From: Spongilla lacustris
Lineage: Eukaryota > Porifera > Demospongiae > Spongillida > Spongillidae
Direction: 5' to 3'
Length of the DNA stretch: 64,000 bases
NCBI GenBank assembly: GCA_949361645.1
Contig: OX442415.1
Coordinates: 11,385,245 to 11,449,244 of the forward strand
The notes under the pieces were generated by a model. That model was not told the DNA's origin. It did no database searches and saw only the letters and a list, made by a program, of their open reading frames with translations. The translations under genes and the position numbers were made by a program. Positions 1 through 12,200 of the stretch are shown here, piece by piece; position 1 is the first letter of the stretch, and each line of letters starts with the position of its first letter.

Positions 1-286
1 TGAAAACAGTGTAAATGCAGAATATTGTTGCTCAAGAGTAAAAGACAATGATCTATATGGGTGTTGTGAACCAGCAACAAGAAACTACTTTAAAATTCAC
101 TTAAACAAGTTGGGGTTTGCATAAAACCTAGCAAAAAATAACATTGAAAACATGATTGTGTGATTGTGCACATATGCAGTAGGGTTGTACATGTACTACA
201 TTTAATTGGCTTTAAGTGACAATAATAATGTGTTTTGAAAGTAAAGTATGTACCCAAAATATTTTTGGTTATTTTTGGTTAATAAG
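1..286. other. AT-rich flank, no gene seen
   Basis: This stretch has no convincing reading frame or RNA gene. It contains one GTACATGTAC-type palindrome near 188, a word that recurs throughout the noncoding DNA of the window. It ends at the ATAC target duplication of the LTR retrotransposon. Confidence 0.5.
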
Positions 287-290
287 ATAC

Positions 291-368
291 TATTAGTCTG
301 CGCTTGCGCAGTACAATGTATTGATGGAACCTTTTGTCACACGCACACCCGTGATCACACATATATAT
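291..368 (+). repeat. 5' LTR, left fragment
   Basis: Begins TATTAGTCTGCGCTTGCGCA and matches the first part of the 3' LTR at 13079. It lacks a 10-bp stretch (TAATAGATTG) that the 3' LTR carries after CCTTTTG. It ends in a TA-rich run where the foldback elements were inserted. Confidence 0.85.
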
Positions 369-1194
369 GGGAAAGTTTACGAGAAAAGGGACCTAGCGTG
401 TATTATAAAAAAGTATAATAAAAATGCATTACGTTTGATTTGCTATAACTTCCGAACATGCAGTTAACGCTATCACCTTCCTATTTTCAACACTTCTTAC
501 TGCACCATTTCCCTATGGTAAAGTACATTTTGGAGTCTTGCACTTGTTCCGTGTCAGTATTGCAACGTTCGATACCCCACTGGGTTCAAACCCGCCATAA
601 CTTTCGGTAGGAGTAATCAATTCGCTTCAAATTCGGTTTGTAGGTAGAGAGGTCCTATACCTATCGATTTGTTCTGTTCGTTGATTTTTATGCCATCCAT
701 TACGGAGATACAGTTGAACAAACTACGTGCCCATTTTCGCGCTCGATTCGCGCCAATGATTTGGGCAAATTGCGTTCCGCTCAATGTATGGGGAGGCGGG
801 GATTATAACATTGGCGCGAATCGAGCGGGAAAACGTGCACGTAGTTTGTTCAACTGTATCTCCGTAATGGATGGCATAAAAATTAACGAACAGAACAAAT
901 CGATAGGTATAGGACCTCTCTACCTACAAACCGAATTTGAAGCGAATTGATTACTCCTACCGAAAGTTATGGCGGGTTTGAACCCAGTGGGGTATCGAAC
1001 GTTGCAATACTGACACGGAGCAAGTGCAAGACTCCAAAATGTACTTTACCATAGAGAAATGGTGCAGTATGAAGTGCTGAAAATAGGAAGTTAATAGCGT
1101 TAACTGTTCGGAAGTTATAGCAAATCAAACGTAATGCATTTTTATTATGCTTTTTTATAATACACGCTAGGTCCCTTTTCTCGTAAACTTTCCC
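369..1194. mobile_element. Foldback element 1 (826-bp inverted-repeat element)
   Basis: Left end GGGAAAGTTTACGAGAAAAG at 369 is mirrored at the right end (CTTTTCTCGTAAACTTTCCC, ending at 1194). The arms are about 390 bp each (369-758 and 809-1194) around a spacer of about 50 bp (759-808), with small mismatches. ATAT lies on each side (365-368 and 1195-1198), but the AT microsatellite at the site prevents a firm target-duplication call. No transposase frame is present; the short open frames are an accident of the palindrome. It is a non-autonomous foldback or long-TIR MITE, related in sequence to the larger element that follows. Confidence 0.85.
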
Positions 1195-1861
1195 ATATGG
1201 GACAGTTTCCGACAAAATGAGCCCTCGTATAAATATATAAAATGTTATAAAATACCTTTACGTTTAAATAGCGATAACTTCCCAACGGTTAAAGCTATCG
1301 ACATCCTATTTTCAACACTTCATACGACATCATTTCTCTATTGTAAAGTACATTTTGGAGTCTAGCACTTGCTCCGTGCCAGTATTGCAATGTTCGATAC
1401 CCCACCGGGTTCGATCCCGCCATAACTTTCTGTAGGAGTAATCAAATCGCTTCAAATTCGGTTTGTAGGTAGAGAGGTCCTATACCTAACGATTTGTTCT
1501 GTTCGTTAATTTTTATGTCATCCGTTACGGAGATACAGCGGCGCAAAGTTGGTACAAGTTTCCCGCTCGAATCGCGCCGTTGTACGTGCGTGACCCGCTT
1601 CCATGCACCAAATACATGAATATGCAACTACTTCCTGTGGGCTGACACTTCGATAACTTATAGGCACACCTACTCTGCGCTGGATACGTATTCGATCCCT
1701 ATTTCGTTATCTTCTGCGTACATAACTTTATGGCGACGTCAACTGAAGACAAGATCATAAGAGTTTCAATCGGCGGACGTGAAGTTCGAGCGGTGCGAAT
1801 ACGACGATCGTGAGAAAGGTTACTAGATCTATGCTAGTACAGTGACGACGGTGGTTCCATT

Positions 1862-3070
1862 TACACCCTGCAATTGTGTCTGTTGTGGGATAAAATCCAT
1901 GGTCCCCTTTACACCCTGTACTTGAGTCTGTTGTGGGATAAAATCCATGCATGGTCCATTTACATGTCTGTACTTGTGTATTTTGGGGTCAAATCCATGG
2001 TCCTATTTACACCATGTACTTGTGTCTGTTTAGGGTCAAATCTATGGTCCCATTTACACCCTGTACTTTTGTCTGTTGTGGAGTCAAATCCATGGTCCCA
2101 TTTACACCCTGTACTTGAGTATGCTGTGGGGTCAAATCCATGGTTCCATTTACACCCCTTAATTGTGTCTGTTGTGGGGTCAAATCCATGGTCCCATTTA
2201 CACCCTGTACTTGAGTATGCTATGGGGTCAAATCCATGGTTCCATTTACACCCCGTAATTGTGTCTGTTGTGGGGTCAAATCCATGGTCCCATTTACACC
2301 CTGTACTTGAGTATGCTGCGGGGTCATATCCATGGTCCCATTTACACCCTGTACTTGAGTATGCTGTGGGGTCAAATTCATGGTCCCATTTACACCTGTA
2401 CTTTTGTCTGTTGCGGGGCCAAAACCATGGTCTGATTTACACCCTGTTCTTGGGATCAAATCCATGGTTCCATTTACACCCTGTACTTGAGTATGCTGTG
2501 GGGTCAAATCCATGGTTCCATTTACACCCCGTAATTGTGTCTGTTGTGGGGTCAAATCCATGGTCCCATTTACACCCTGTACTTGAGTATGCTATGGGGT
2601 CAAATCCATGGTTCCATTTACACCCCGTAATTGTGTCTGTTGTGGGGTCAAATTCATGGTCCCATTTACACCCTGTACTTGAGTATGCTGTGGGGTCATA
2701 TCCATGGTCCCATTTACACCCTGTACTTTAGTCTGTTTAGGGTCAATTCATTGGTCCCATTTACACCCTGTACTTTAGTCTGTTTGATGGTCACATCTAA
2801 GGTCCGATTTACACTCTAAACTTGTGTCTGTTTTGAGGTCAAATCATTGGTCCCATTTACACCCTGTACTTGTGTCTGTTGTGGGGTAAAGTCCATTATC
2901 CTATTTACACCCCGTACTTGTGTCTATTGTGGGGTCAAATCCATGATCCCATTTGATTTACACCCTGTACTTGAGTATGTTGTGGGGTCAAATCCATGAT
3001 CCCATTTACACCCTGTACTTGAGTCTGTTTAGGGTCAATTCATTGGTCCCATTTACATCCTGTACTTTTG
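1862..3070. repeat. Minisatellite A, left arm of foldback 2
   Basis: Tandem units of roughly 45-48 bp, each with the core ATGGTCCCATTTACACC followed by a variable CTGTACTTGTGTCTG-like part and GGGGTCAAATCC. The open frames in it are products of the repeat. The inverted counterpart is at 5575-7605. Confidence 0.9.
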
Positions 3071-3328
3071 TCTGTTGTATCCTCCTTTGCTGCAATTTGT
3101 ATCCTTTACTGCAAGTTGTATCCGAGGCCCAGGCCATCTCCTACTCAATAGCACTCTCAGTCTCCACACAACCAGCCCTCCCGCCCACCCACCAACCCCT
3201 AAAACCCCTCTTACATATGGTGTAGTCAGACTGCCAACAGGGGAGCTGCCAGCTGCCACATTACCAGGATTGAATGGGGTCGTCACAAAAGTAGACCCCA
3301 GCATGTGGAGTGGAACCTTGAACTGAAG

Positions 3329-3812
3329 CCGGCCCCTAACACTGGAGCCGGCCCCAAACACTGGAACCGGCCCCAAACACTGGAGCCGGCCCCAAACACT
3401 GGAGCCGGCCCCAAACACTGGAACCGGCCCCAAACACTGGAGCCGGCCCCAAACACTGGAGCCGGCCCCAAACACTGGAGCCGGCCCCAAACACTGGAGC
3501 CGGCCCCAAACACTGGAGCTGGCCCCAAACACTGGAGCCGGCCCCAAACACTGGAGCCGGCCCCAAACACTGGAGCTGGCCCCAAACACTGGAGCCGGCC
3601 CCAAACACTGGAGCCGGCCCCAAACACTGGAGCCGGCCCCAAACACTGGAGCCGGCCCCAAACACTGGAGCCGGCCCCAAACACTGGAGCCGGCCCCAAA
3701 CACTGGAGCCGGCCCCAAACACTGGAGCCGGCCCCAAACAATGGAGCCGACCCCAAACACTGGAGCCGGCCCTAAACACTGGAGCCGGCCCCAAACACTG
3801 GGGCCAGCCACA
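3329..3812. repeat. 19-bp minisatellite B, left arm
   Basis: About 25 units of CCGGCCCCAAACACTGGAG with a few A/G/T variants. Because 19 is not a multiple of 3, it is open in several frames on both strands; these frames should not be read as genes. Confidence 0.93.
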
Positions 3813-5022
3813 ATGGCCCCCTATCCTAGCCCCACACAGTACTAACACCAGCTCCTCACTGCAAATGCAATTGAAGCCACTACCTGTGAAACCATTAACC
3901 CCCACACTACAAGAGGACTTAGTGTCAGGAGAACCATCAACTACAAGTGGAGCTACCAGCTCGCATTGGACAAATGGGAATACCACCACTGAAGCAGCCT
4001 CCATTTGTACAGTGTGCATACGGGCCTACGTTTTTCTCTTCACACATTTTGTGTTGTAGATCTGAACTACTTGTAGACATGTACATGTACAGAGTAAATT
4101 TTATCTGCTGTGGATGCTGTTAGTGGTGAAATAGTTACCTGCCCTATCGGTACTGATTGCGGTAGGTCTGCACCCGTGGTTGGTTTATATAGACAACCAA
4201 GGCTTGCAGAGGGCGTTTTGCTCTACACAGCTACAATGTGGCACGATGAAGACGTCAGAATTCATTATCACACAAGTGGAGTTAGCAGACCTACAAATTT
4301 TTATTGGATCCATCAACTTTATAGTGGCCGTGGGGCACAGCTAGGTCTGTTGACATCTCTGACAGTGTAGGGTCTGCTAACTTTACTTGTGTGGTCATGA
4401 ATTCTGATGTGTCTTCATCGTGCCACATTGTAGCTGTGACTGTGCATGCAATTTATGTGACATTCAAAATGGCACTTACATGTTTTGCTACTCGCGTACA
4501 GCAGTTCCAAGTAGAGCAAAACGCCCTCTGCAAGCCTTGGTTCAGGTAACTATATTCACCACTAACAGCATCCACAGCAGATAAAATTTACTCTGTACAT
4601 GTACATGTCTAAAAGTAGTTCAGATCTACAACACAAAATGTGTGAAGAGAAAAACGTAGGCACGTATGCACACTGTACAAATGGAGGCTGCTTCAGTGGT
4701 GGTATTCCCATTTGTCCAATGCGAGCTGGTAGCTCCACTTGTAGTTGATGGTTCCCCTGACACTAAGTCCTCTTGTAGTGTGGGGGTTAATGGTTTCACA
4801 GGTAGTGGCTTCACTTGCATTTGCAGTGAGGAGCTTCAGTGGTGGTATTCCCATTTGTCCAATGCGAGCTGGTAGCTCCACTTGTAGTTGATGGTTCCCC
4901 TGACACTAAGTCCTCTTGTAGTGTGGGGGTTAATGGTTTCACAGGTAGTGGCTTCACTTGCATTTGCAGTGAGGAGCTGGTGTTAGTACTGTGTGGGGCT
5001 AGGATAGGGGGCCATTGTGGCT
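3813..5022. repeat. Central part of foldback 2
   Basis: Holds the inner arms and the loop of the palindrome. The tract 3865-4059 recurs inverted at 4626-4820; the turn lies near 4295-4370. In the right arm a segment of about 142 bp (4692-4836) is tandemly duplicated (4833-4977), while the left arm has it once. A segment near 4440-4510 is present only on the right, and a segment near 4135-4190 only on the left. No protein family was recognised. Confidence 0.8.
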
Positions 5023-5310
5023 GGCCCCAGTGTTTGGGGCTGGCTCCAGTGTTTAGGGCCGGCTCCAGTGTTTGGGGCCGGCTCCATTGTTTGGGGCCGG
5101 CTCCAGTGTTTGGGGCCGGCTCCAGTGTTTGGGGCCGGCTCCAGTGTTTGGGGCCGGCTCCAGTGTTTGGGGCCGGCTCCAGTGTTTGGGGCCGGCTCCA
5201 GTGTTTGGGGCCGGCTCCAGTGTTTGGGGCCGGCTCCAGTGTTTGGGGCCGGCTCCAGTGTTTGGGGCCGGTTCCAGTGTTTGGGGCCGGCTCCAGTGTT
5301 AGGGGCTGGC
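5023..5310. repeat. 19-bp minisatellite B, right arm
   Basis: Inverted counterpart of 3329-3812, about 15 units of CTCCAGTGTTTGGGGCCGG. It is about 200 bp shorter than the left-arm array. Confidence 0.93.
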
Positions 5311-5574
5311 TTCAGTTCAAGGTTCCACTCCACATGCTGGGGTCTACTTTTGTGACGACCCCATTCAATCCTGGTAATGTGGCAGCTGGCAGCTCCCCTG
5401 TTGGCAGTCTGACTACACCATATGTAAGAGGGGTTTTAGGGGTTGGTGGGTGGGCGGGAGGGCTGGTTGTGTGGAGACTGAGAGTGCTATTGAGTAGGGG
5501 ATGGCCTGGGCCTAGGATACAACTTGCAGTAAAGGATACAAATTGCAGTATGGGAGGATACAACAGACAAAAGT

Positions 5575-7605
5575 ACAGGATGTAAATGGGACCAATGAAT
5601 TGACCCTAAACAGACTCACGTACAGGGTGTAAATGGGACCATAGATTTGACCCCTCAGCATACTCAAGTACAGGGTGTAAATGGGATCATGGATTTGACC
5701 CCACAACATACTCAAGTACAGGGTGTAAATCAAATGGAATCATGGATTTGACCCAACAATAGACACAAGTACGGGGTGTAAATAGGATAATGGACTTTAC
5801 CCCACAACAGACACAAGTACAGGGTGTAAATGGGACCAATGATTTGACCTCAAAACAGACACAAGTTTAGAGTGTAAATCGGACCTTAGATGTGACCATC
5901 AAACAGACTAAAGTACAGGGTGTAAATGGGACCATGGATTTGACCCCAAAAATGACACAAACACAGGGTGTAAATGGGACCATGGATTTGATCCCAAGAA
6001 CAGGGTGTAAATCAGACCATGGTTTTGGCCCCGCAACAGACAAAAGTACAGGTGTAAATGGGACCATGAATTTGACCCCACAACAGACACAAGTACAGGG
6101 TTAAATGGGACCATGGATTAGATCTCACAACAGACACAAGTACAGGGTTAAATGGGACCAAGGATTCGATCACATGTACAGGGTGTAAATCAAAGAATGA
6201 ATTTGATCACAAGTACAGGGTGTAAATCGGAGGATGGATTTGATCACAAGTACAGGGTATAAATTGAACCACGGATTTGACCCCACAACAAACACAAGTA
6301 ATAGGTGTAAATGGGACCATGAGTTTGACCGCACAACAGATAGAAGTATAGGGTGTAAATGGGACCATGGATTTGACCCCACAACAAACACAAGTACCGG
6401 TGTAAATGGGACCATGGATTTGATCACACGTACAGGGTGTAAATGGAACCATGGTTTTGACCCCACAACTAACACAAGAAAAAGGTGTAAATGAAACCAA
6501 GAGTTTGACCCCACAACGGACACAAATACAGGGTGTAAATGGGACGATGGATTTGATCACAAGTACAGGGAGTAAATCGGACCACGGATTTGATCACAAG
6601 TACAGGGTGTAAATGGGACCATGGATTTGACCCCACAACAAACACAAGTACCGGTGTAAATGGGACCATGGATTTGATCACACGTACAGGGTGTATATGG
6701 AACCATGGTTTTGACCCCACAACTAACACAAGAAAAAGGTGTAAATGAAACCATGAGTTTGACCCACAACAGACACAAATACAGGGTGTAAATGGGACGA
6801 TGGATTTGATCACAAGTACAGGGAGTAAATCGGACCGTGGATTTGACTCCACAACAGACATAAGTACAGGGTGTAAATGGGACCATAGATTTGACCCTAC
6901 AACAGACTCAAGTACAGGGTGTAAATGGGACCATGGATTTGACCCCACAACAGACACAATTACGGGGTGTAAATGGAACTATGGATTTGACCCCACAACA
7001 GACACAAGTACAGGGTGTAAATGGGACCATGGATTTGACCCCACACCAAACACAAGTACGGGTGTAAATGGGACCGTGGATTTAATCACAGGTACAGGGT
7101 GTAAATGGAACCATATGCATGGTTTTGACCCCACAACAGACACAAGAAAAAGGTGTAAATGAAACCATGAGTTTGACCCCACAACAGACACAAATACAGG
7201 GTGTAAATGGAACCATGGATTTGATCACAAGTACAGGGAGTAAATTGGACCGTGGATTTGATCACAAGTACAGGGAGTAAATCAGACCGTGGATTTGACC
7301 CTACAACAGACAAAAGTAATTGACCCCACAACAGACTCAAGTACAGGGTGTAAATGGGACCAATGAATTGACCCTAAACAAACTCAAGTACAGGGTGTAA
7401 ATGGGACCATAGATTTGACCCTAAACAGACACAAGTACATGGTGTAAATAGGACCATGGATTTGACCCCAAAATACACAAGTACAGACATGTAAATGGAC
7501 CATGCATGGATTTTATCCCACAACAGACTCAAGTACAGGGTGTAAAGGGGACCATGGATTTTATCCCACAACAGACACAATTGCAGGGTGTAAATGGAAC
7601 CACCG
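5575..7605. repeat. Minisatellite A, right arm of foldback 2
   Basis: Inverted counterpart of 1862-3070 but about 800 bp longer, with an added variant family in which GATCACAAGTACAGGG alternates with the standard unit (6170-7290). Confidence 0.9.
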
Positions 7606-8256
7606 TCGTCACTGTACTAGCATAGATCTAGTAACCTTTCTCACGATCGTCGTATTCGCACCGCTCGAACTTCACGTCCGCCGATTGAAACTCTTATGAC
7701 CTTGTCTTCAGTTGACGGCGCCATAAAGTTTATGTACGCAGAAGATAACGAAATAGGGATCGAATACGTATCCAGCGCAGAGTAGGTGTGCCTATAAGTT
7801 ATCGAAGTGTCAGCCCACAGGAAGTAGTTGCATATTCATGTATTTGGTGCATGGAAGCGGGTCACGCACGTACAACGGCGCGATTCGAGCGGGAAACTTG
7901 TACCAACTTTGCGCCGCTGTATCTCCGTAACGGATGACATAAAAATTAACGAACAGAACAAATCGTTAGGTATAGGACCTCTCTACCTACAAACCGAATT
8001 TGAAGCGATTTGATTACTCCTACAGAAAGTTATGGCGGGATCGAACCCGGTGGGGTATCGAACATTGCAATACTGGCACGGAGCAAGTGCTAGACTCCAA
8101 AATGTACTTTACAATAGAGAAATGATGTCGTATGAAGTGTTGAAAATAGGATGTCGATAGCTTTAACCGTTGGGAAGTTATCGCTATTTAAACGTAAAGG
8201 TATTTTATAACATTTTATATATTTATACGAGGGCTCATTTTGTCGGAAACTGTCCC

Positions 8257-8354
8257 ATATATATATAATTATAATTATATATATACACCTTATTTTTGTA
8301 TCTTTGTCAGTCTGTACAGCGTGTATACCTGCTATCAATCTTGGCCACTTACAC
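8257..8354 (+). repeat. 5' LTR, right fragment
   Basis: From the AT run to CCACTTACAC at 8354, matching the end of the 3' LTR (13248) with a few substitutions. Confidence 0.85.
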
Positions 8355-8372
8355 TGGCGTAGTCGGCTCTAC
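8355..8372 (+). other. Candidate primer-binding site
   Basis: TGGCGTAGTCGG follows the LTR end without a gap. A TGG start directly after the 5' LTR is the expected form for a primer-binding site copying a tRNA 3' CCA end. Which tRNA is not determined. Confidence 0.55.
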
Positions 8373-8382
8373 ACGAGTTGGA

Positions 8383-9255
8383 ATGTCCAAACCCTTGCTC
8401 CTACCTGAGCCCTACGGAGGCGAAGCGGGTGGCTGGGCGGAATGGGTAGACCATTTCGAGAACGTAGCCGCTGTCAACAAGTGGGCTACTGGTGAGGAGA
8501 AATTAAAATGGCTGAAGGTGCGTCTAACTGGGAAGGCTCAGACAGCGTTCAAGAAGTTGCCACAAGATATGTGAAAGAAAACTATACGGTGAGTGCATGA
8601 AATCCTTACAGCGCCGTTTTGACCCTGACAGTAAGAGGCAACTGTATACGTGGCCGAGTTAAGTGCCAGAACGAGGCACAAGGACGAAGACTGGGCTACT
8701 TTCGGCGACGTATTGAGAGTTCTTGCGGACAAAGCGTATCCTGACCTGGAGGAGAAGGCTCGAGAACGTTTTGCATTAAACCAGTTTTTGGCACAAATTG
8801 AAAACGCCCAAGTCGCTTTCGGCGTGAAGCAGAAACGACCCACCAACGTCGAGGAGGCCGTCGTCGCAACAATTGAATTAGAGTCGTACTTGGGAAGCTC
8901 CGGTAAGCCGCTGCGAGTGAGCGCTGTGTCCCCACAGGAACCAGACCCAGATGTACGCGTACGCCGTGCAGACCGTGCTGAAGCTGTCGCAGCTGTCTCT
9001 CCACTTGATGAACCTCAGACGGTGAAGTCGCTTGGCGAGCGGCTACAACGGTTGGAGATGCTACTCGAGAGACAAGGAAGTTCCACAGGGCGTCCGGCAA
9101 GTAAGCAAACCTGGGAGGCTGAGAGTGGGAGACGCAAGGCTGTAGTCTGTTGGACTTGTGGCAAGAAAGGCCATATTGCAAGATTTTGTCGGAGTCGCCA
9201 ACAGAGCAGCATCAGGGAAACTTCAGTCCCTCAGTGGAGAGAGCCTACCACGTGA
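8383..9255 (+). pseudogene. gag of the Ty3/gypsy element, frame broken
   Basis: The start codon is at 8383. Capsid-type sequence runs to a stop at 8572; the reading then continues in another frame between about 8575 and 8650 (for example FDPDSKRQLY) and returns to the first frame until 9255. Two compensating frame shifts are therefore needed. Near the C-terminus (about 9149-9190) there is a zinc knuckle of CCHC type (CWTCGKKGHIARFC), which in this family binds RNA during packaging. The frame overlaps the start of the protease frame (from 9158). Confidence 0.75.
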
Positions 9256-12200
9256 GGGAAGAAGACATGTAGAGGCTCAAACTGATCAGTTGACTGTTCC
9301 TTCTCTTTCATTAACTTGCGGGGTAAGTTACAGCGTAAAGGGAGTCGTTGGGGTGGTAGCTGTTGCGTTCGTTGTTGATACGGGAGCAGCTGTATCTCTT
9401 ATCCGCAAGGATGTCTGGACACAACTTGTAAACAGGGACAGTACACTTGTTCTTGAACAGTGGTCTGGAAAGAAGCTTGTAGGGGTCAATGGGGCTTCAT
9501 TGCCTATATGTGGGTGTGGAAACATACAGGTTTTGTTGAAGGGTACTCCATTTATGGTCACTTGCATTGTAACTGATGACATCACTATAGAGGCAATCCT
9601 TGGGTTGGATTTTTTGGAAGCTAATAGTTGTGTGATTGACTGTGGTCAGAAGGTACTCACATTCCCCTCCCAAAAGCTTTCTATTCCATTCTCAAGCAAA
9701 ACCACCACAGAACAAGGAGTTGCAACTGTTGGACTGGTCCTAAAAGAGAAAACAGTTGTTCCAGCAGGAAGTGAAATGGAAGTTATGGTAAAAATTGCTG
9801 GTCCAGTCACTAATGGTACGTGGTTTGTAGGACACAAGTCAGCCACTTGTAATGGTGTGATGGTGGCTAATGCAGTAGTGTCTCCACGCAGTAATGTAGC
9901 ACCAGTACGTATACTGAACCCACGTGATGAAATGGTGCATGGTGCTGAAGAAAGGAACACAGATTGCAAGCATGGAGCTCCTGGAGCAAGATCCAGTTAT
10001 CAACATATCTACTGTGATGAAGCGTGCTGAAATCTCACTGGAATGCCAGAACATTCTATGGGATTTGGTGTCTAAAGTTGGGAGTCACATTAGTGAGAGT
10101 GAAAGAGAACAACTCTATTCTCTTCTTGTGGAGTTTGCCGATGTCTTTTCTTTCAGCAGCAAGGACTTGGGCCGCACTAAAGAGCTGAAGCATCATATTT
10201 TCACCAGTGATGCTCAACCAGTGCACCTATCTCCTCGTCGTATTCCTCAGGCACGCAGGGAGGAGCTCCGAGGCTTGCTGAGGGACATGCTAGAGAGTGA
10301 TGTAATCCAACAGTCTGACAGCCCTTGGTCTTCACCTATAGTGTTAGCAAAGAAGCATGATGGGACAACACGATTCTGCGTAGACTACAGGAAGGTAAAC
10401 GAAGTAACAAGAAAAGATGCCTACCCACTACCTCGAGTGAACGACACCTTGGACACACTGGTTGGTTCTAAATTCTTCACCACACTCGACCTTGCCAGTG
10501 GGTACTGGCAAGTGGAAGTGGCTCCCGAGGATCAACCTAAGACAGCCTTCACAACACCGGAAGGACTTTACCAATTTAAGGTAATGCCATTTGGCTTATG
10601 TAACGCTCCAGAGACATTTCAGCGTTTAATGGACCGAGTGTTGAGTGGGTTAAAATGGTCGAGCTGTTTAGTGTATTTTGACGATATAATAGTAGTAGGT
10701 ACTACATTTCAGGAGCATTTACATCACCTCACTAGTGTCTTCACTCGTCTGAGGGGGGCGGGTCTCAAGCTAAAACCAAAAAAGTGTACACTCTGCAGGC
10801 AGCAAGTAACATTTCTAGGCCATGTAGTATCCACAGATGGTGTTGCAACAGATCCAAGCAAAACTGAGGCTGTGTCGAAGTGGCCCACTACCCAGAACAG
10901 AAAAGAAGTTCAACAATTTTTGGGGCTAGCCAATTACTATAGGCGTTTTGTTAAAGACTTTGCCTTGATCTCAAAACCACTACAGCGGTTGACAGAGAAA
11001 TACGCACCTTTCGAATGGACTATTGGATGCCAAAATGCTTTTGATGAATTGCGTAAACGTTTGGTTTCTTCCCCAGTCCTTGCATACCCAGATTATGGGC
11101 GACGTTTCATACTCGACACGGATGCAAGTGACGTTGGAATCGGTGCTGTGCTTTCACAGGTTAGTGATTGTGGTTCTGAGCGTGTTATTGCCTATGCGAG
11201 CAGATTGCTTACTAGGCCAGAGCAAAGGTATTGTGTAACACGTAAAGAATTATTAGCAGTTGTGGAATTTGTACATCACTTTTGACAGTATCTCCTTGGC
11301 GAGAATTCACCCTTCGCACTGACCATGGATCTCTGGTCTGGATCCGGAAATTTAAAGAACCGGAAGGTCAACTGGCTCGCTGGCTAGAGAGACTCCAGGA
11401 GTATAACTTCACCGTTGTGCACCGCCAAGGCTTGCGCCATTGCAACGCTGACGCCCTTTCCCGTGTCCCATGCAGGCAGTGCGGTAGGGACGAAGATATA
11501 GAAGCAGAGAACACCGTCACGGTAGGAGTGGTTTCCAATCCGTTCCAGAAATATACTCCAGCTGAGATGAAGCAGATGCAACTGGACGACACAACCATCC
11601 AACCTGTTCACTGTGCTGTATCTTGTGGTCAACTAACGAGCCCTGATATTGTTAAATCGTGGAGTCGAGGAAGTCGTCTCCTGATGCAACACTGGGACGC
11701 CCTCTGCATTTATGATGGTATCCTGTGGAAGAAATGCGTGGATGGAAGTAGAAGATTCCAGCAGCTTGTTTTACCCGCGAAGTTACAAGTGGACGCTCTT
11801 CGCGATCTCCATCAAGGTGCTGTAGGCGGTCACATTGGAGAGGAGAAGATGAAACACAGACTGAAAGAGCGGTTTTACTGGCCAGGATGTACAGAAGCTG
11901 TTGGAGAGTGGTGTAGGAACTGCATAAGCTGCACCACGAGGAAGACGGTTGCCCCAAAGAGAAGGGCTCCTCTGCAAACCATTAAGGCTGGGTACCCGAT
12001 GCAAATAGTGAGTGTAGATTTAATGGGCCCCCTTCCCGAGACTGAGGATGGCTGTAAGCATGTCATGGTAGCTGTGGACTGTTTTACCCGGTGGGTAGAA
12101 GTGTATGCTATACGGAACCAGGAGGCCACAACTGTTGCTAAAAAACTTGTCGATGAAATGTTCTGCCGTTTTTCTCCTCCAGAACAGCTCCACAGCGACC

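Larger units (their letters stand above)
1199..8256. mobile_element. Foldback element 2 (7-kb giant palindrome)
   Basis: Left end GGGACAGTTTCCGACAAAAT at 1199 recurs inverted at the right end, finishing CTGTCCC at 8256. The whole 7.06 kb is one inverted repeat: unique arm DNA (about 1199-1850 and 7610-8256), a first minisatellite, unique DNA (about 3070-3330 and 5310-5570), a 19-bp minisatellite, unique DNA (3815-4110 and 4560-4980), and a centre near 4295-4370. Its outer arms share long stretches with foldback element 1 (for example the tract around 1440-1530 and 640-720), so the two are one family. No transposase was recognised. Copy numbers of the internal repeats differ between arms. Confidence 0.87.

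Noticed and set aside
1755..1952. Identical short frames at 1755-1952 (minus) and 7502-7699 (plus), and at 1442-1627 (minus) and 7828-8013 (plus)
   Set aside because: Identity follows from the palindrome; no codon bias or known motif supports a gene.
3053..5585. Long open frames on both strands rich in Gly-Pro-Val-Phe or Pro-Asn-Thr-Gly
   Set aside because: They are translations of a 19-bp minisatellite, open in several frames and mirrored in the palindrome; no unique protein sequence.
1862..7605. Regular direct repeats resembling a CRISPR array
   Set aside because: Units are contiguous variants without unique spacers, in animal DNA, with no cas genes.
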